From an uncultured bacterium (GTDB taxonomy: Bacteria > Bacillota > Clostridia > Peptostreptococcales > Anaerovoracaceae): DNA of 33,624 nucleotides. Within the stretch, counting starts at the first letter, position 1. Each line of letters starts with the position of its first letter. The position numbers and the translations under genes were made by a program. The DNA is taken from NCBI GenBank assembly GCA_905214195.1, contig CAJMLH010000019.1:1-33624 (forward strand), read 5' to 3'. This document shows positions 15,749 to 23,253 of the stretch, piece by piece. A model generated the notes under the pieces. It made no database searches, was not told the DNA's origin, and worked only from the letters and a program-made list of their open reading frames with translations.

Positions 15749-15777
15749 AGAATACCACATATCCGTCTTCTTGTCAA
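15749..15777 (-). promoter_or_regulatory. SigA promoter of infC-rpmI-rplT
   Basis: Minus strand: -35 TTGACA (15772-15777), exact 17-bp spacer, -10 TATTCT (15749-15754). The predicted start is near 15742, at the beginning of the attenuator leader. Confidence 0.85.
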
Positions 15778-15829
15778 TTGTTTTATTTTGAAAAGGTTAA
15801 CAAAGCCAACTCTAAGGCTCAGCTTGGTT

Positions 15830-17065
15830 TTACCTGTAAAGAAGTCTCTTGCCGTTTTCTTCCAACTTTACACAGTTATTAAAAGCTGCCTCAATGTCTG
15901 CACCGCACACAATCATTCCATGGTTTGCCATTATTGCACCCATATTATTTCCTACTGCGGCTGCCGTGTTTTTCATCAATGCTTTAGTTCCCGGCAATGC
16001 ATATTCAGCAAGTTTCACCTCATTACCAAATACATTATAAAACTTTTTGTCTATTGGCATATCCTTTCTTGCAGCCGCAAAGACGCTTGAATACTTGGAA
16101 TGGGTGTGTATAACTGCACCAACATCCGGTCTCTTTTTGTATATGGCTGCATGAAGCCCCTTTTCCGAAGTAGGCTTCTTATCTCCCTCGTATTTTAGAT
16201 TTTCTATTTCAACCTTAACCATATCTGCTGCGGAAAGTCTCATATAATCCAGTCCTGATGGAGTGGTCAGCATATATTTGTCATTTAGCCTTATGGAAAG
16301 ATTTCCCCATGTACCTTGAACAAGACCACATTCCACAAGTTTTTTCCCATATTCGACTAAAAGTTGTCTCAATTTCTTCTCTCTGTCATCAATTTCAGCC
16401 ATTATATCACTGTCAGACGATGCATCTACAGCCCCCACAGTTTCAGCAGCCTTAACCTTTTCTTCCGCTTTGGAATACTTCTTCTTATATATGAGCCTCA
16501 TAAGCTTAGCTTCCCATTTAGCAATGGGAACACCGCCGCCGATTTTTTCCGCAAGGAAATGTATTTCAGCAGATTTTTCAAGCACAGTCATCGCAACTAC
16601 TGCCTCATAGAGATTTCTTCCCATGGTCAAGGTGTAACCGGCTCCTTTGCCGTTTTTATCAAACCCTCTGAGTACCATACAGCCCACATTTCCTTTTAAG
16701 GCTTTACCTATGGACTTTCCCACAGACTGATTTTTATCTCTTCCGTCGGCAATATATGCCGTATGTCCAAACACCTGTGCCATATCGTCAAGGCAAGCTT
16801 TAAATGGACTTGCGTCTCTAAGCGCCTTACTGCATGCAGGAGTCTGTGAATAAACCACAGCTTTCATCTCGGCTACCGGCAAAGGCAGCTTGTCCATATT
16901 CATCTTTTGAATATCTTCCTCTTTCAGCTCGCTCATATCCGCTCCGTCTACAGTAGCAAACACACCCTCGGGAGTTTCAATCATCATCTTTGCTGCGCCT
17001 ATATCATATTTTTGAGAGGCCATCATCAAACCATACTTTTTCATAACCTCATATACTTCACTCAT
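15830..17065 (-). CDS. Class II aldolase/adducin family protein with degenerate N-terminal duplication
   Basis: 411 residues from ATG 17065, overlapping the kinase gene by 4 bp (ATGA). The C-terminal half (about 228-411) is a complete class II aldolase domain: GNLSIRLNDKY, TTPSGLDYM, catalytic-type glutamate E301 in PTSEKGLH, zinc ligands H320 and H322 in AVIHTHSKYSS, and H382 in MANHGMIVCG. The N-terminal half (about 1-190) aligns with the same domain (METPEG-like segment at 28-34, VAEMKAVVYSQTPACSKA at 64-81), but HTH has become YSQ and NHG has become RGF, so it cannot bind zinc. Class II aldolases cleave phosphorylated sugars to dihydroxyacetone phosphate or an aldehyde, which fits the sugar kinase upstream. 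The substrate is unknown. Confidence 0.85.
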   Translation of the reverse strand: MSEVYEVMKKYGLMMASQKYDIGAAKMMIETPEGVFATVDGADMSELKEEDIQKMNMDKLPLPVAEMKAVVYSQTPACSKALRDASPFKACLDDMAQVFGHTAYIADGRDKNQSVGKSIGKALKGNVGCMVLRGFDKNGKGAGYTLTMGRNLYEAVVAMTVLEKSAEIHFLAEKIGGGVPIAKWEAKLMRLIYKKKYSKAEEKVKAAETVGAVDASSDSDIMAEIDDREKKLRQLLVEYGKKLVECGLVQGTWGNLSIRLNDKYMLTTPSGLDYMRLSAADMVKVEIENLKYEGDKKPTSEKGLHAAIYKKRPDVGAVIHTHSKYSSVFAAARKDMPIDKKFYNVFGNEVKLAEYALPGTKALMKNTAAAVGNNMGAIMANHGMIVCGADIEAAFNNCVKLEENGKRLLYR

Positions 17066-18597
17066 TGCTCTTCCCCCTTAAATCTATCGCCATTGGCCTT
17101 TATGTATGTATCCTTTAAGGAATGATATACTCTCTTGTAATCTTCAAACAAATCGTCGTAAATCTTTCTGTTTTCATCATCAGGTTTGTATCTTTTCTCA
17201 ACTTTTACAAAATCTTTGGCAGCCGAAAAGCCCGGAAGTTCACCCAGACCTATGAGTGCCACTACTGCCGCTCCCACTGCACCTGCATTTCTTGGGTCAC
17301 GAACTACCGAAAAACTTTTTCCGGTTATATCAGCAATTATCTGCATCCATACATCATCTAAAGCTCCACCTCCGATTATTCGGAAATTGTCACAGCTGAA
17401 TCCGTAATCTTTGCTGTAATTTTCAAGTATCCACCTTAAATTATACCCTATTCCCTCATAGACAGCTCTCATCAGATGCTCCCTCGTATGAACCATACTT
17501 ATATTAAACAAGGTTGCTCTTGTTGTAGTTGAAGAAACGGGGCATCTCTCGCCAAGCATCCAAGGAGTGCATATCAGATGGTCACTTCCCGGTGGAATCC
17601 TTTTTATAACCTGATCCATGTATTCAAATATTCTATCACCGTATTTTCTCTTTTCCTCAGCGAAAAATTGTTCCTGAAGCCACTGTATATTTGCCCCTGC
17701 CGACTCTGTAATTCCGGCAATCATATTCATCTCTTTATCGGCACTCTGAATTGCTGCCGCACCGTGCATAAATTTATCGGCACTTCTGCTACATGCGGCA
17801 ACCCATGCAGATGTTCCCAAATAAATATGAATATCTCCGTCTCCGCACATGCCGGATCCTACTGCCGCAGCCTGAACATCATCACAGCCACCCAGTACAG
17901 GAGTCCCCTCTTCAAGTCCCATCGCAAGGGCAGCTTCTTTTGTAAGCCCTCCTACTATGTCGGTACTGCAAACAAGCGGAGGCAGCTTTTCCATATCTAC
18001 ACCTGTCATCTTCATGACTCCAAGCCACTGTTTCTTTTTAAGATCAAGTCCATAAGATGAAGCCCCCGAAAGCTCAGTTACCATTTGTCCTGTACACTTA
18101 AATTTCAAAAATCCGTTTACATCAAGTATTCTATATGTTTTCTTGTAAATATCAGGGCGTTCTTCTTTTAACCACACTATTTTGGCAATGCAGTCCTTAC
18201 CCATTATGGGAGTTCCCGCCACCATGGAAAACAATTTCTTGCCGCCCAACTTTTTCATTATGTTTTCTGCTTGCTTCTCTGCACGGCCGTCAACCCATGT
18301 TATATTATTGTACAATACATTTCCTGTTTCATCTACCGGAATTATTCCCTGTGCTTGAGTAGAGAAGACCACCCCTTTAATCTGCGACGGAGATATTCCG
18401 GTCTTTTCAATTATCGCCCTGCTGCTTCTTGCCACTGCCTGCCAGTAATCATCGGGGTTTTGTTCAACCCATGCGGGATTGGGATAAAATGTCGGATAAG
18501 GCTCCACTGCCGTACCTCTTATAACCCCCTCATAATCCACCAGAACCGCCTTGTCTGAGCCGGTCCCCATATCATGGGACAAAATATACTTTTCCAT
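17062..18597 (-). CDS. FGGY-family carbohydrate kinase (xylulokinase-like)
   Basis: 511 residues from ATG 18597. FGGY kinases phosphorylate sugars or polyols with ATP in the cytoplasm. The N-terminal ATP/phosphate loop is LSHDMGTGSDKAVLVD, followed by VVFSTQAQGIIPVDETGNVL, the substrate-loop ITWVDGRAE, VLGGCDDVQAAAVGSG (catalytic aspartate region) and, near the end, FRIIGGGALDDVWMQIIADI and VVRDPRNAGAVGAAVVAL. It is closest in layout to xylulokinase-like enzymes, but the substrate pocket cannot be assigned. It follows the aminotransferase gene by 12 bp and overlaps the aldolase gene by 4 bp, so the three enzymes probably act in one pathway. Confidence 0.88.
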   Translation of the reverse strand: MEKYILSHDMGTGSDKAVLVDYEGVIRGTAVEPYPTFYPNPAWVEQNPDDYWQAVARSSRAIIEKTGISPSQIKGVVFSTQAQGIIPVDETGNVLYNNITWVDGRAEKQAENIMKKLGGKKLFSMVAGTPIMGKDCIAKIVWLKEERPDIYKKTYRILDVNGFLKFKCTGQMVTELSGASSYGLDLKKKQWLGVMKMTGVDMEKLPPLVCSTDIVGGLTKEAALAMGLEEGTPVLGGCDDVQAAAVGSGMCGDGDIHIYLGTSAWVAACSRSADKFMHGAAAIQSADKEMNMIAGITESAGANIQWLQEQFFAEEKRKYGDRIFEYMDQVIKRIPPGSDHLICTPWMLGERCPVSSTTTRATLFNISMVHTREHLMRAVYEGIGYNLRWILENYSKDYGFSCDNFRIIGGGALDDVWMQIIADITGKSFSVVRDPRNAGAVGAAVVALIGLGELPGFSAAKDFVKVEKRYKPDDENRKIYDDLFEDYKRVYHSLKDTYIKANGDRFKGEEQ

Positions 18598-18609
18598 ATG
18601 TATCTCCTG

Positions 18610-20106
18610 CTATTTTGCTGCGCATTTATCTGTTTTCACGACTTCTTTGAAAACATTTTCAAAGCGATTAAGCGCCTCGTCTATTATTTCATCTGTATCA
18701 GCCATTGAAGTGTAAAGTCTGCTGCCTGCCAAAGTAACAAGTCCATTGGCCATATATGCGGCACCCATTTTCTCCATGGAATCTTTTCTTTCGTACATCA
18801 TTTTCTTATTTTTAAGTAGACCTACAGCAGATTTTGCAAGTGCAAATGAAGAAAAATCAAAGCTCATAGCACCGGTGCATTCAAGATGCACTATGCTTCC
18901 CTGATTGTAACATACAAATGGCAAACCGTACTTTTCAATCAGTTCCTTAAGTCCGTCTGCAAGTCTGTCGCCGGCTCTTCCTGCTATTTCACAAGCATTT
19001 GTTCTTGCTATTTCGCTTATCGCTGTATATCCTGCAAGAGCAGAAAGTGGATTTGCAGCCAAAGTTCCTCCCACATAAGCCCTATGCTTTCCTGTGGCAA
19101 GTCCTGCCGCCATAAGCTGTGCGTATTCTTTCTTTCCTCCTACACCGCCGGCTCCCGGATATCCGCCTGCAACGATTTTTCCGAATACAGTCAAATCAGG
19201 AACAACATCAAAATATCCTTGGGCTCCGGATAATCCAACTCTGAAACCTGTTACAACCTCGTCAAATATCAGAAGCGCCCCGTATTTATCACATAATTCT
19301 CTTACTCCTTTGTTATAGTCCTTTGCTACCGGACGAGTTCCGCTCTCCGGTCCTACAGGCTCAAGCAGAACTGCTGCGGTGCCGCCTTTAAGTTTATTTC
19401 TTCTAAGCATACCCTCCAGCATGTTCAAATCGTTAGGGCGAACTTCATCGGTACGACTGTATGCCTTTCCCGGTATTCCGTGGGATTCCAGCAAGCCTCT
19501 GCTTCCCGGAATCTTAAGTCCGTAAACCATTTGATCACTCCAGCCATGATATGCGCCGCCTATCTTTATTATTCTTTTATTGCCGGTTGCTATCCTTGCA
19601 ATTCTCAGAGCTGCCATTACAGATTCAGTACCACTTCCAAGCATTCTGAACATTTCTACATTTGGCATATGCTTATTGATTTCTTTTGCTATCATAAGCT
19701 CTGCTTTATGAAGCAATCCCGTAACAGGCCCACATGTATTGAGAAGTTCTATAACCTTTTCTTTTATCGGTTCATAATTGCTTCCCAGAATTGTAGGTCC
19801 TCCTGCCTGAAGAAAATCTATATATTCGTTTCCGTCTTCATCATAAAGATATGCTCCGCCGGCCTTGACAAAAGCCACAGGAAACGGCTTATTAAATGCC
19901 AGATTGTGCTGAACCCCTCCGGGAATATATTCTTTTGCCTCTTCATATATTGCACGGGATGTTTTACATTTTTCATCATAATATTTCAATATGGTGTTCT
20001 GATAATAATCATCATTCACCTCCCATATCGGTTCATCTGTAAGTGCTTTAAGTTCGGCGTTAATCTTTGCCGGATCGTCCCATCTGCTTATTCCACAGTT
20101 TTCCAT
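18610..20106 (-). CDS. Class III PLP aminotransferase (glutamate-1-semialdehyde aminomutase-like)
   Basis: 498 residues from ATG 20106. The HemL-like fold is clear: EYIPGGVQHNLAF, GGAYLYDEDGNEYIDFLQAG, MLGSGTESVMAALRIAR, IIKIGGAYHGWSD, LLEPVGPESG, the PLP aspartate in LLIFDEVVTGFRVGLSGAQG (282-301), the Schiff-base lysine K310 in LTVFGKIVAGGYPGAGGVGG, and YVGGTLAANPLSALAG. True HemL is about 430 residues; the roughly 60-residue N-terminal extension and the operon context (sugar kinase, aldolase, TetR) argue against heme synthesis. An omega-type transamination of an amino sugar or amino alcohol is more likely. Translational spacing to tetR is 12 bp. Confidence 0.87.
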   Translation of the reverse strand: MENCGISRWDDPAKINAELKALTDEPIWEVNDDYYQNTILKYYDEKCKTSRAIYEEAKEYIPGGVQHNLAFNKPFPVAFVKAGGAYLYDEDGNEYIDFLQAGGPTILGSNYEPIKEKVIELLNTCGPVTGLLHKAELMIAKEINKHMPNVEMFRMLGSGTESVMAALRIARIATGNKRIIKIGGAYHGWSDQMVYGLKIPGSRGLLESHGIPGKAYSRTDEVRPNDLNMLEGMLRRNKLKGGTAAVLLEPVGPESGTRPVAKDYNKGVRELCDKYGALLIFDEVVTGFRVGLSGAQGYFDVVPDLTVFGKIVAGGYPGAGGVGGKKEYAQLMAAGLATGKHRAYVGGTLAANPLSALAGYTAISEIARTNACEIAGRAGDRLADGLKELIEKYGLPFVCYNQGSIVHLECTGAMSFDFSSFALAKSAVGLLKNKKMMYERKDSMEKMGAAYMANGLVTLAGSRLYTSMADTDEIIDEALNRFENVFKEVVKTDKCAAK

Positions 20107-20118
20107 AAAAATACCTCC

Positions 20119-20664
20119 TCAAATTATCTTGTTTAATAATCGGTGAAATTCTTTTTCCATCTTTTTTCTTTCAAAATTCAAATCATTTATATGGTAATGA
20201 TTTACAAGGCCGAAATATGCTCCCGATATCATTATAGCCAAGTATCTGCTTTCCTCGTCTTCATATCCCGCCTCTTTAAGCCCCGACACAGTCATTTCTT
20301 CTATGGTTTTAACCGGATTCTGTATGTCATGACTCAAAATGGCATTGTTTATCAGCCTCGTAGCCAGCATAGGATAATAAGTTGTGTCCTCTATGAGCTT
20401 ATCAAACAGTGAATAAATCAACTCTTTGCCCGTATAACTTTTTTCTCTGCAATAGTCTCTTATATCTTCTATCTCCTGGCTTATTATGGCAAGCATAAGC
20501 TCAGTCACATTTGAAAAGTGGTTAAACACAGTGCTTCGGCACATATCTGCCCCCTCTGCTATTTGGGCAAATGTCACGCTGTCTATACCGTTCTTTTCAA
20601 ATAACCCCTTGGCTGTATGCATTATTTTCAGCCTGCTTTTTTCTTTCTTTGAGAGCTTTCCCAT
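20119..20664 (-). CDS. TetR-family transcriptional regulator
   Basis: 181 residues from ATG 20664. The N-terminal DNA-binding domain is AKGLFEKNGIDSVTFAQIAE followed by GADMCRSTVFNHFSNVTELM. The remaining 120 residues are the helical ligand and dimer domain, with no recognisable subfamily. The gene is second in the operon, one base after the gtrA-like gene, so it is probably autoregulatory through the paired palindromes at 21194-21227. Confidence 0.9.
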   Translation of the reverse strand: MGKLSKKEKSRLKIMHTAKGLFEKNGIDSVTFAQIAEGADMCRSTVFNHFSNVTELMLAIISQEIEDIRDYCREKSYTGKELIYSLFDKLIEDTTYYPMLATRLINNAILSHDIQNPVKTIEEMTVSGLKEAGYEDEESRYLAIMISGAYFGLVNHYHINDLNFERKKMEKEFHRLLNKII

Positions 20665-20665
20665 A

Positions 20666-21109
20666 TTATTTTCCTTTCATCGCCCTCTTATTTGTATTCA
20701 TTGTTCCTCTGAAAACGAAAAACCTGTCATACAAAAATTCAGTTGTAAGATTTACCGCCATAGTACCAAACAGCACTATATATTCATTCCATCCCGCTTT
20801 CGTTAGGGCAGCTCCCCACCATGTTGAAAGTGGTGTAAATATGCAGTAAAACACTGCCACTTTGACCATGGCAACAGGGACATTGTTTGCCGACTTAAAT
20901 GTGAATTCTCTGTTCAGCGTAAAATTCCATACTACAGAAAGGGTCAGCGCAATAAGATAGCACGGTGTATATTTCCATGTTGTAAGTTCGTTTACCAAAG
21001 TAAAAGACAGCGTTTGTATAATTCCTGCCGAAACAGAAAAAATTGCAAATTTAATCACCTGTGCTGCATTTTCTTTTTTTGTAAGTTTTTGGTTACTTTT
21101 TTCTTCCAT
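20666..21109 (-). CDS. GtrA-family membrane protein
   Basis: 147 residues starting MEEKSNQKLTKK. The ATG at 21109 is chosen because GGGAGAAGTT precedes it; a TTG four codons upstream would consume that ribosome-binding site. Four membrane helices are visible: IKFAIFSVSAGIIQTLSFTL, YLIALTLSVVWNFTLNREFT (which holds the family motif with N and FTF), VAMVKVAVFYCIFTPLSTWW, and YIVLFGTMAVNLTTEFLYDR, followed by FFVF. GtrA proteins are proposed flippases or accessory proteins for polyprenyl-linked sugars. Why one heads a catabolic operon is unclear; transport of the substrate is a possibility. Confidence 0.87.
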   Translation of the reverse strand: MEEKSNQKLTKKENAAQVIKFAIFSVSAGIIQTLSFTLVNELTTWKYTPCYLIALTLSVVWNFTLNREFTFKSANNVPVAMVKVAVFYCIFTPLSTWWGAALTKAGWNEYIVLFGTMAVNLTTEFLYDRFFVFRGTMNTNKRAMKGK

Positions 21110-21193
21110 AACTTCTCCCAATATAATGTTGCGTCTTCAATAAAAAGGCATTCTGCCGGTAAACTTAAATTTAACCGACTTCTCTTTCGTAAA

Positions 21194-21227
21194 TTGTACT
21201 GTTGTACAATTTTGTACTTTAGTACAA
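21194..21227. promoter_or_regulatory. Tandem palindromic operators, probably for the TetR regulator
   Basis: TTGTACTTTAGTACAA (21212-21227) is a perfect palindrome with 7-bp arms, and TTGTACTGTTGTACAA (21194-21209) has 6-bp arms. Their starts are 18 bp apart, and the first touches the -10 of the operon promoter. This is a typical TetR repression layout. Confidence 0.78.
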
Positions 21228-21254
21228 TTATCTCACATTTTTATAATTTGTCAA
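21227..21254 (-). promoter_or_regulatory. SigA promoter of the gtrA-tetR-aminotransferase-kinase-aldolase operon
   Basis: Minus strand: -35 TTGACA (21249-21254), 16-bp spacer, -10 GATAAT (21227-21232). The predicted start lies within the operator pair at 21194-21227, so bound repressor would block polymerase. Confidence 0.72.
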
Positions 21255-21331
21255 TGTATACATGCAATAACCTTGGAAATACTAACTAAAACAACAATTT
21301 CATCAGAACTATGAAAATTCCGGAGGTTAAA

Positions 21332-21775
21332 ATGAGAAATTTTTACTTTACAATATACGATACAAAGGTTTCGCCCGGTATTCCCGGTGAATCGGCTTTT
21401 TTTCAAAACGGCATAGATTATCAGATTCCATCTGACTTATCATTATTAAGCAACAAAACCATCTCAATTATAGGAGATGGTCTTTATGCTTTAGAAAGTG
21501 CCGCTGTCTTATCCGGCATATGCAGGAAAATATATATGATAAATGAGGGTGGTAAGTTCTGTGCCCCGGCTGCCATTTCTTCAAAAATTCTTTCTCTTCC
21601 CTCGGTTTTCCCGCTGTATTATACAGTTCCACAACAGTTTATGTCAGAAACCGGTCGCTTAACGGGTCTGTCAGTGCGTGATAAAACCAACGGTAATACC
21701 GCCATGATAAATTGCTCTTTTATTTTGAACGCTCAAGACATTTGCGGCAGAGTTTCTCCATCTGTCAACATGTAA
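21332..21775 (+). CDS. Orphan thioredoxin-reductase-like NAD(P)-binding domain, truncated
   Basis: 147 residues starting MRNFYFTIYDTKVSPG at ATG 21332, five bases after GGAGG (an in-frame ATG at 21311 lies upstream of that site). The centre reads ISIIGDGLYALESAAVLSG followed by KIYMINEGGKFCA, which looks like the NADPH-binding domain of thioredoxin reductase (GxGxxA, then the basic-sugar loop). QQFMSETGRLTGLSVRDKTN resembles the strand after it. The FAD-binding domain and the CxxC active site are absent. It could be a decayed TrxR gene or a small derived protein. It is followed by a hairpin terminator at 21789-21827, so it may still be expressed. Confidence 0.6.
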   Translation: MRNFYFTIYDTKVSPGIPGESAFFQNGIDYQIPSDLSLLSNKTISIIGDGLYALESAAVLSGICRKIYMINEGGKFCAPAAISSKILSLPSVFPLYYTVPQQFMSETGRLTGLSVRDKTNGNTAMINCSFILNAQDICGRVSPSVNM

Positions 21776-21788
21776 ACCATTGATTTAC

Positions 21789-21827
21789 AGCGGCTGAGTT
21801 TTCTATATGCTCAAGCCGCTTTTGTTT
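21789..21827 (+). terminator. Terminator of the TrxR-like gene
   Basis: AGCGGCTGAG (21789-21798) pairs with CTCAAGCCGCT (21810-21820) with one bulged A, followed by TTTGTTT. Confidence 0.75.
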
Positions 21828-21886
21828 AATCAGGGGTATCACAGCTGCCGCCCATTGATGATTTTATCTAAGCTTCAAAATATTAC

Positions 21887-21915
21887 TTTAAATAAAATCG
21901 AAATTATGATATAAA
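21887..21915 (+). promoter_or_regulatory. Possible tRNA promoter
   Basis: TTTAAA (21887-21892), 17-bp spacer, TATAAA (21910-21915). A start near 21922 would be a few bases before the tRNA. The sequence is very AT-rich, so chance matches are easy. Confidence 0.4.
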
Positions 21916-21927
21916 TATATATATCAT

Positions 21928-22003
21928 GCACCAATAGCTCAGGGGATAGAGTAGCACACTCCGAATGTGTTGGTCGTGAGTTCGATTCTCACTTGGTGCG
22001 CCA
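21928..22003 (+). tRNA. tRNA-Arg (anticodon CCG)
   Basis: A 76-nt cloverleaf with encoded CCA. Acceptor GCACCAA pairs with TTGGTGC, with G as discriminator. The D arm is GCTC/GAGT. The anticodon stem GCACA/TGTGT carries the loop CTCCGAA, giving anticodon CCG (reads CGG). The T arm is GTGAG-TTCGATT-CTCAC. Confidence 0.96.
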
Positions 22004-22010
22004 TAAACAA

Positions 22011-22058
22011 AAACCGCCAAAGTCGTTGAAATTCATCGATTTTTGGCGGTTTATTTTT
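22011..22058. terminator. Bidirectional terminator after the tRNA
   Basis: AAACCGCCAAA (22011-22021) pairs perfectly with TTTGGCGGTTT (22042-22052). ATTTTTG follows on the plus strand and TTTTTGTTT on the minus strand, serving both the tRNA and the converging EIIC-like gene. Confidence 0.9.
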
Positions 22059-22092
22059 GCACAATAAAGTTTATAATCCAAAATCATTTTCT

Positions 22093-23145
22093 TTACAAAT
22101 CCAAATAATAGTCACCGTCTTTTATTTTTCCTTTTTTTCTAAGAATCCAGTCAAAGAATAAACATAAAACAACAGGTAAAATAAAATGCAGCAAAGCAAC
22201 CTGAATAACAATAACCACATTAACTCCCATCTCTGTAAAGGTAAATATTTGTCCAACAAATCCACAAGTACCCATGCCTGCTCCGGCCGGTGTATTAACC
22301 ATTTTAAAAAGGCATGTGCCAATCGGCGCCAAAATGATAGTCGTCAATGTAGTCGGCAGCAATATCCAAGGGTTTTTTATAATGTTAGGCATTTGAAACA
22401 TAGATGAGCCCAATCCCATTGCCATAACTCCTCCCATTTTACAATCTCTATAACTAATTGCAGCAAAACCTACCATTTGCACGCAACAGCCAACCGCTGC
22501 GGCTCCTGCCGCAATTCCCGATAAATTAAGCATTATGCATAAAGCCGTGCTTGACAATGGCGATGTTAATACATACCCTACACATAAACCTACAATGATA
22601 CCCATAAAAAACGGCTGTAAATGCGTTGCCTGCATTATGATTATTCCTATCCCCTCTAATAAAGCTTTTGCAGCAGGGCCGGCAAAAGTCGCTGTGATTG
22701 ATCCTGCAAGTAAACATACTCCCGGTGTAACTAAAATATCAACTCGAGTTTCTTTTGATACAAGTTTTCCAAACTCAGCTCCTACTAATGAGGCAATCAG
22801 AGCTGCAGCCTCACCACCTACCCCTGCGCCTAAAGCCCCTGTAATAGCACTTGTATATAATACAAGCGGCGGTGCTTTAACTCCATATGCTACTGCTACA
22901 CCAATTGCCGGTCCAACCATTTTCATAGCAAACCGTCCCAATTCTATTAGTGCGTCAAATACAAAAAAATGCCCCAAAATGGTATTCCCTTGTTCTCCAA
23001 TTGTTTTAAAAATTAACCCAATCAGCAATGAAGCAAAAACAGCCTGCGCCATTTGCGATAAAACATCAACTAAATATCTTTGTGGGGTGATTACTATATC
23101 TTTTCTTTTTAAAAAATCATTTATACTTTTTCTCATACAGTTCAT
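22093..23145 (-). CDS. PfoR/EIIC-like multi-span membrane protein
   Basis: 350 residues from ATG 23145 (a second ATG at 23136 is possible). It has eight to ten hydrophobic helices and the features of the PfoR family, distant relatives of PTS EIIC domains: a cytosolic start (INDFLKRKDIVITPQRYLVD), FFVFDALIELGRFAMKMVGP, GGEAAALIASLVGAEFGKLV, the substrate-loop-like YVLTSPLSSTALCIML, and NTPAGAGMGTCGFVGQI. No EIIA or EIIB domain is attached or nearby, so phosphotransfer is uncertain. The upstream MerR-type promoter (23182-23212) and the adjacent MerR gene imply ligand-controlled expression. The substrate is unknown. Confidence 0.82.
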   Translation of the reverse strand: MNCMRKSINDFLKRKDIVITPQRYLVDVLSQMAQAVFASLLIGLIFKTIGEQGNTILGHFFVFDALIELGRFAMKMVGPAIGVAVAYGVKAPPLVLYTSAITGALGAGVGGEAAALIASLVGAEFGKLVSKETRVDILVTPGVCLLAGSITATFAGPAAKALLEGIGIIIMQATHLQPFFMGIIVGLCVGYVLTSPLSSTALCIMLNLSGIAAGAAAVGCCVQMVGFAAISYRDCKMGGVMAMGLGSSMFQMPNIIKNPWILLPTTLTTIILAPIGTCLFKMVNTPAGAGMGTCGFVGQIFTFTEMGVNVVIVIQVALLHFILPVVLCLFFDWILRKKGKIKDGDYYLDL

Positions 23146-23181
23146 AACCTTATGTTTTCTCCTTTTATAACAATCAAATTT

Positions 23182-23212
23182 ATTATAAAGCTTGAAAACA
23201 TTTCAAGATCAA
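23182..23212 (-). promoter_or_regulatory. MerR-type promoter with 19-bp spacer and perfect dyad
   Basis: Minus strand: -35 TTGATC (23207-23212), 19-bp spacer, -10 TATAAT (23182-23187). The spacer is filled by the perfect dyad CTTGAAAACATTTCAAG (23191-23207, 7-3-7). Over-long spacers with a central dyad are the hallmark of MerR-activated promoters. The next gene on the strand is the EIIC-like protein. Confidence 0.82.
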
Positions 23213-23253
23213 TCCCCGATATCAAAAAACAAGAAGCATCCGTTACAAGTATA

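Noticed and set aside
18610..20106. hemL (glutamate-1-semialdehyde aminomutase for heme synthesis)
   Set aside because: The protein is about 60-70 residues longer at the N-terminus than HemL and sits with a sugar kinase, an aldolase and a TetR regulator, not with heme genes.
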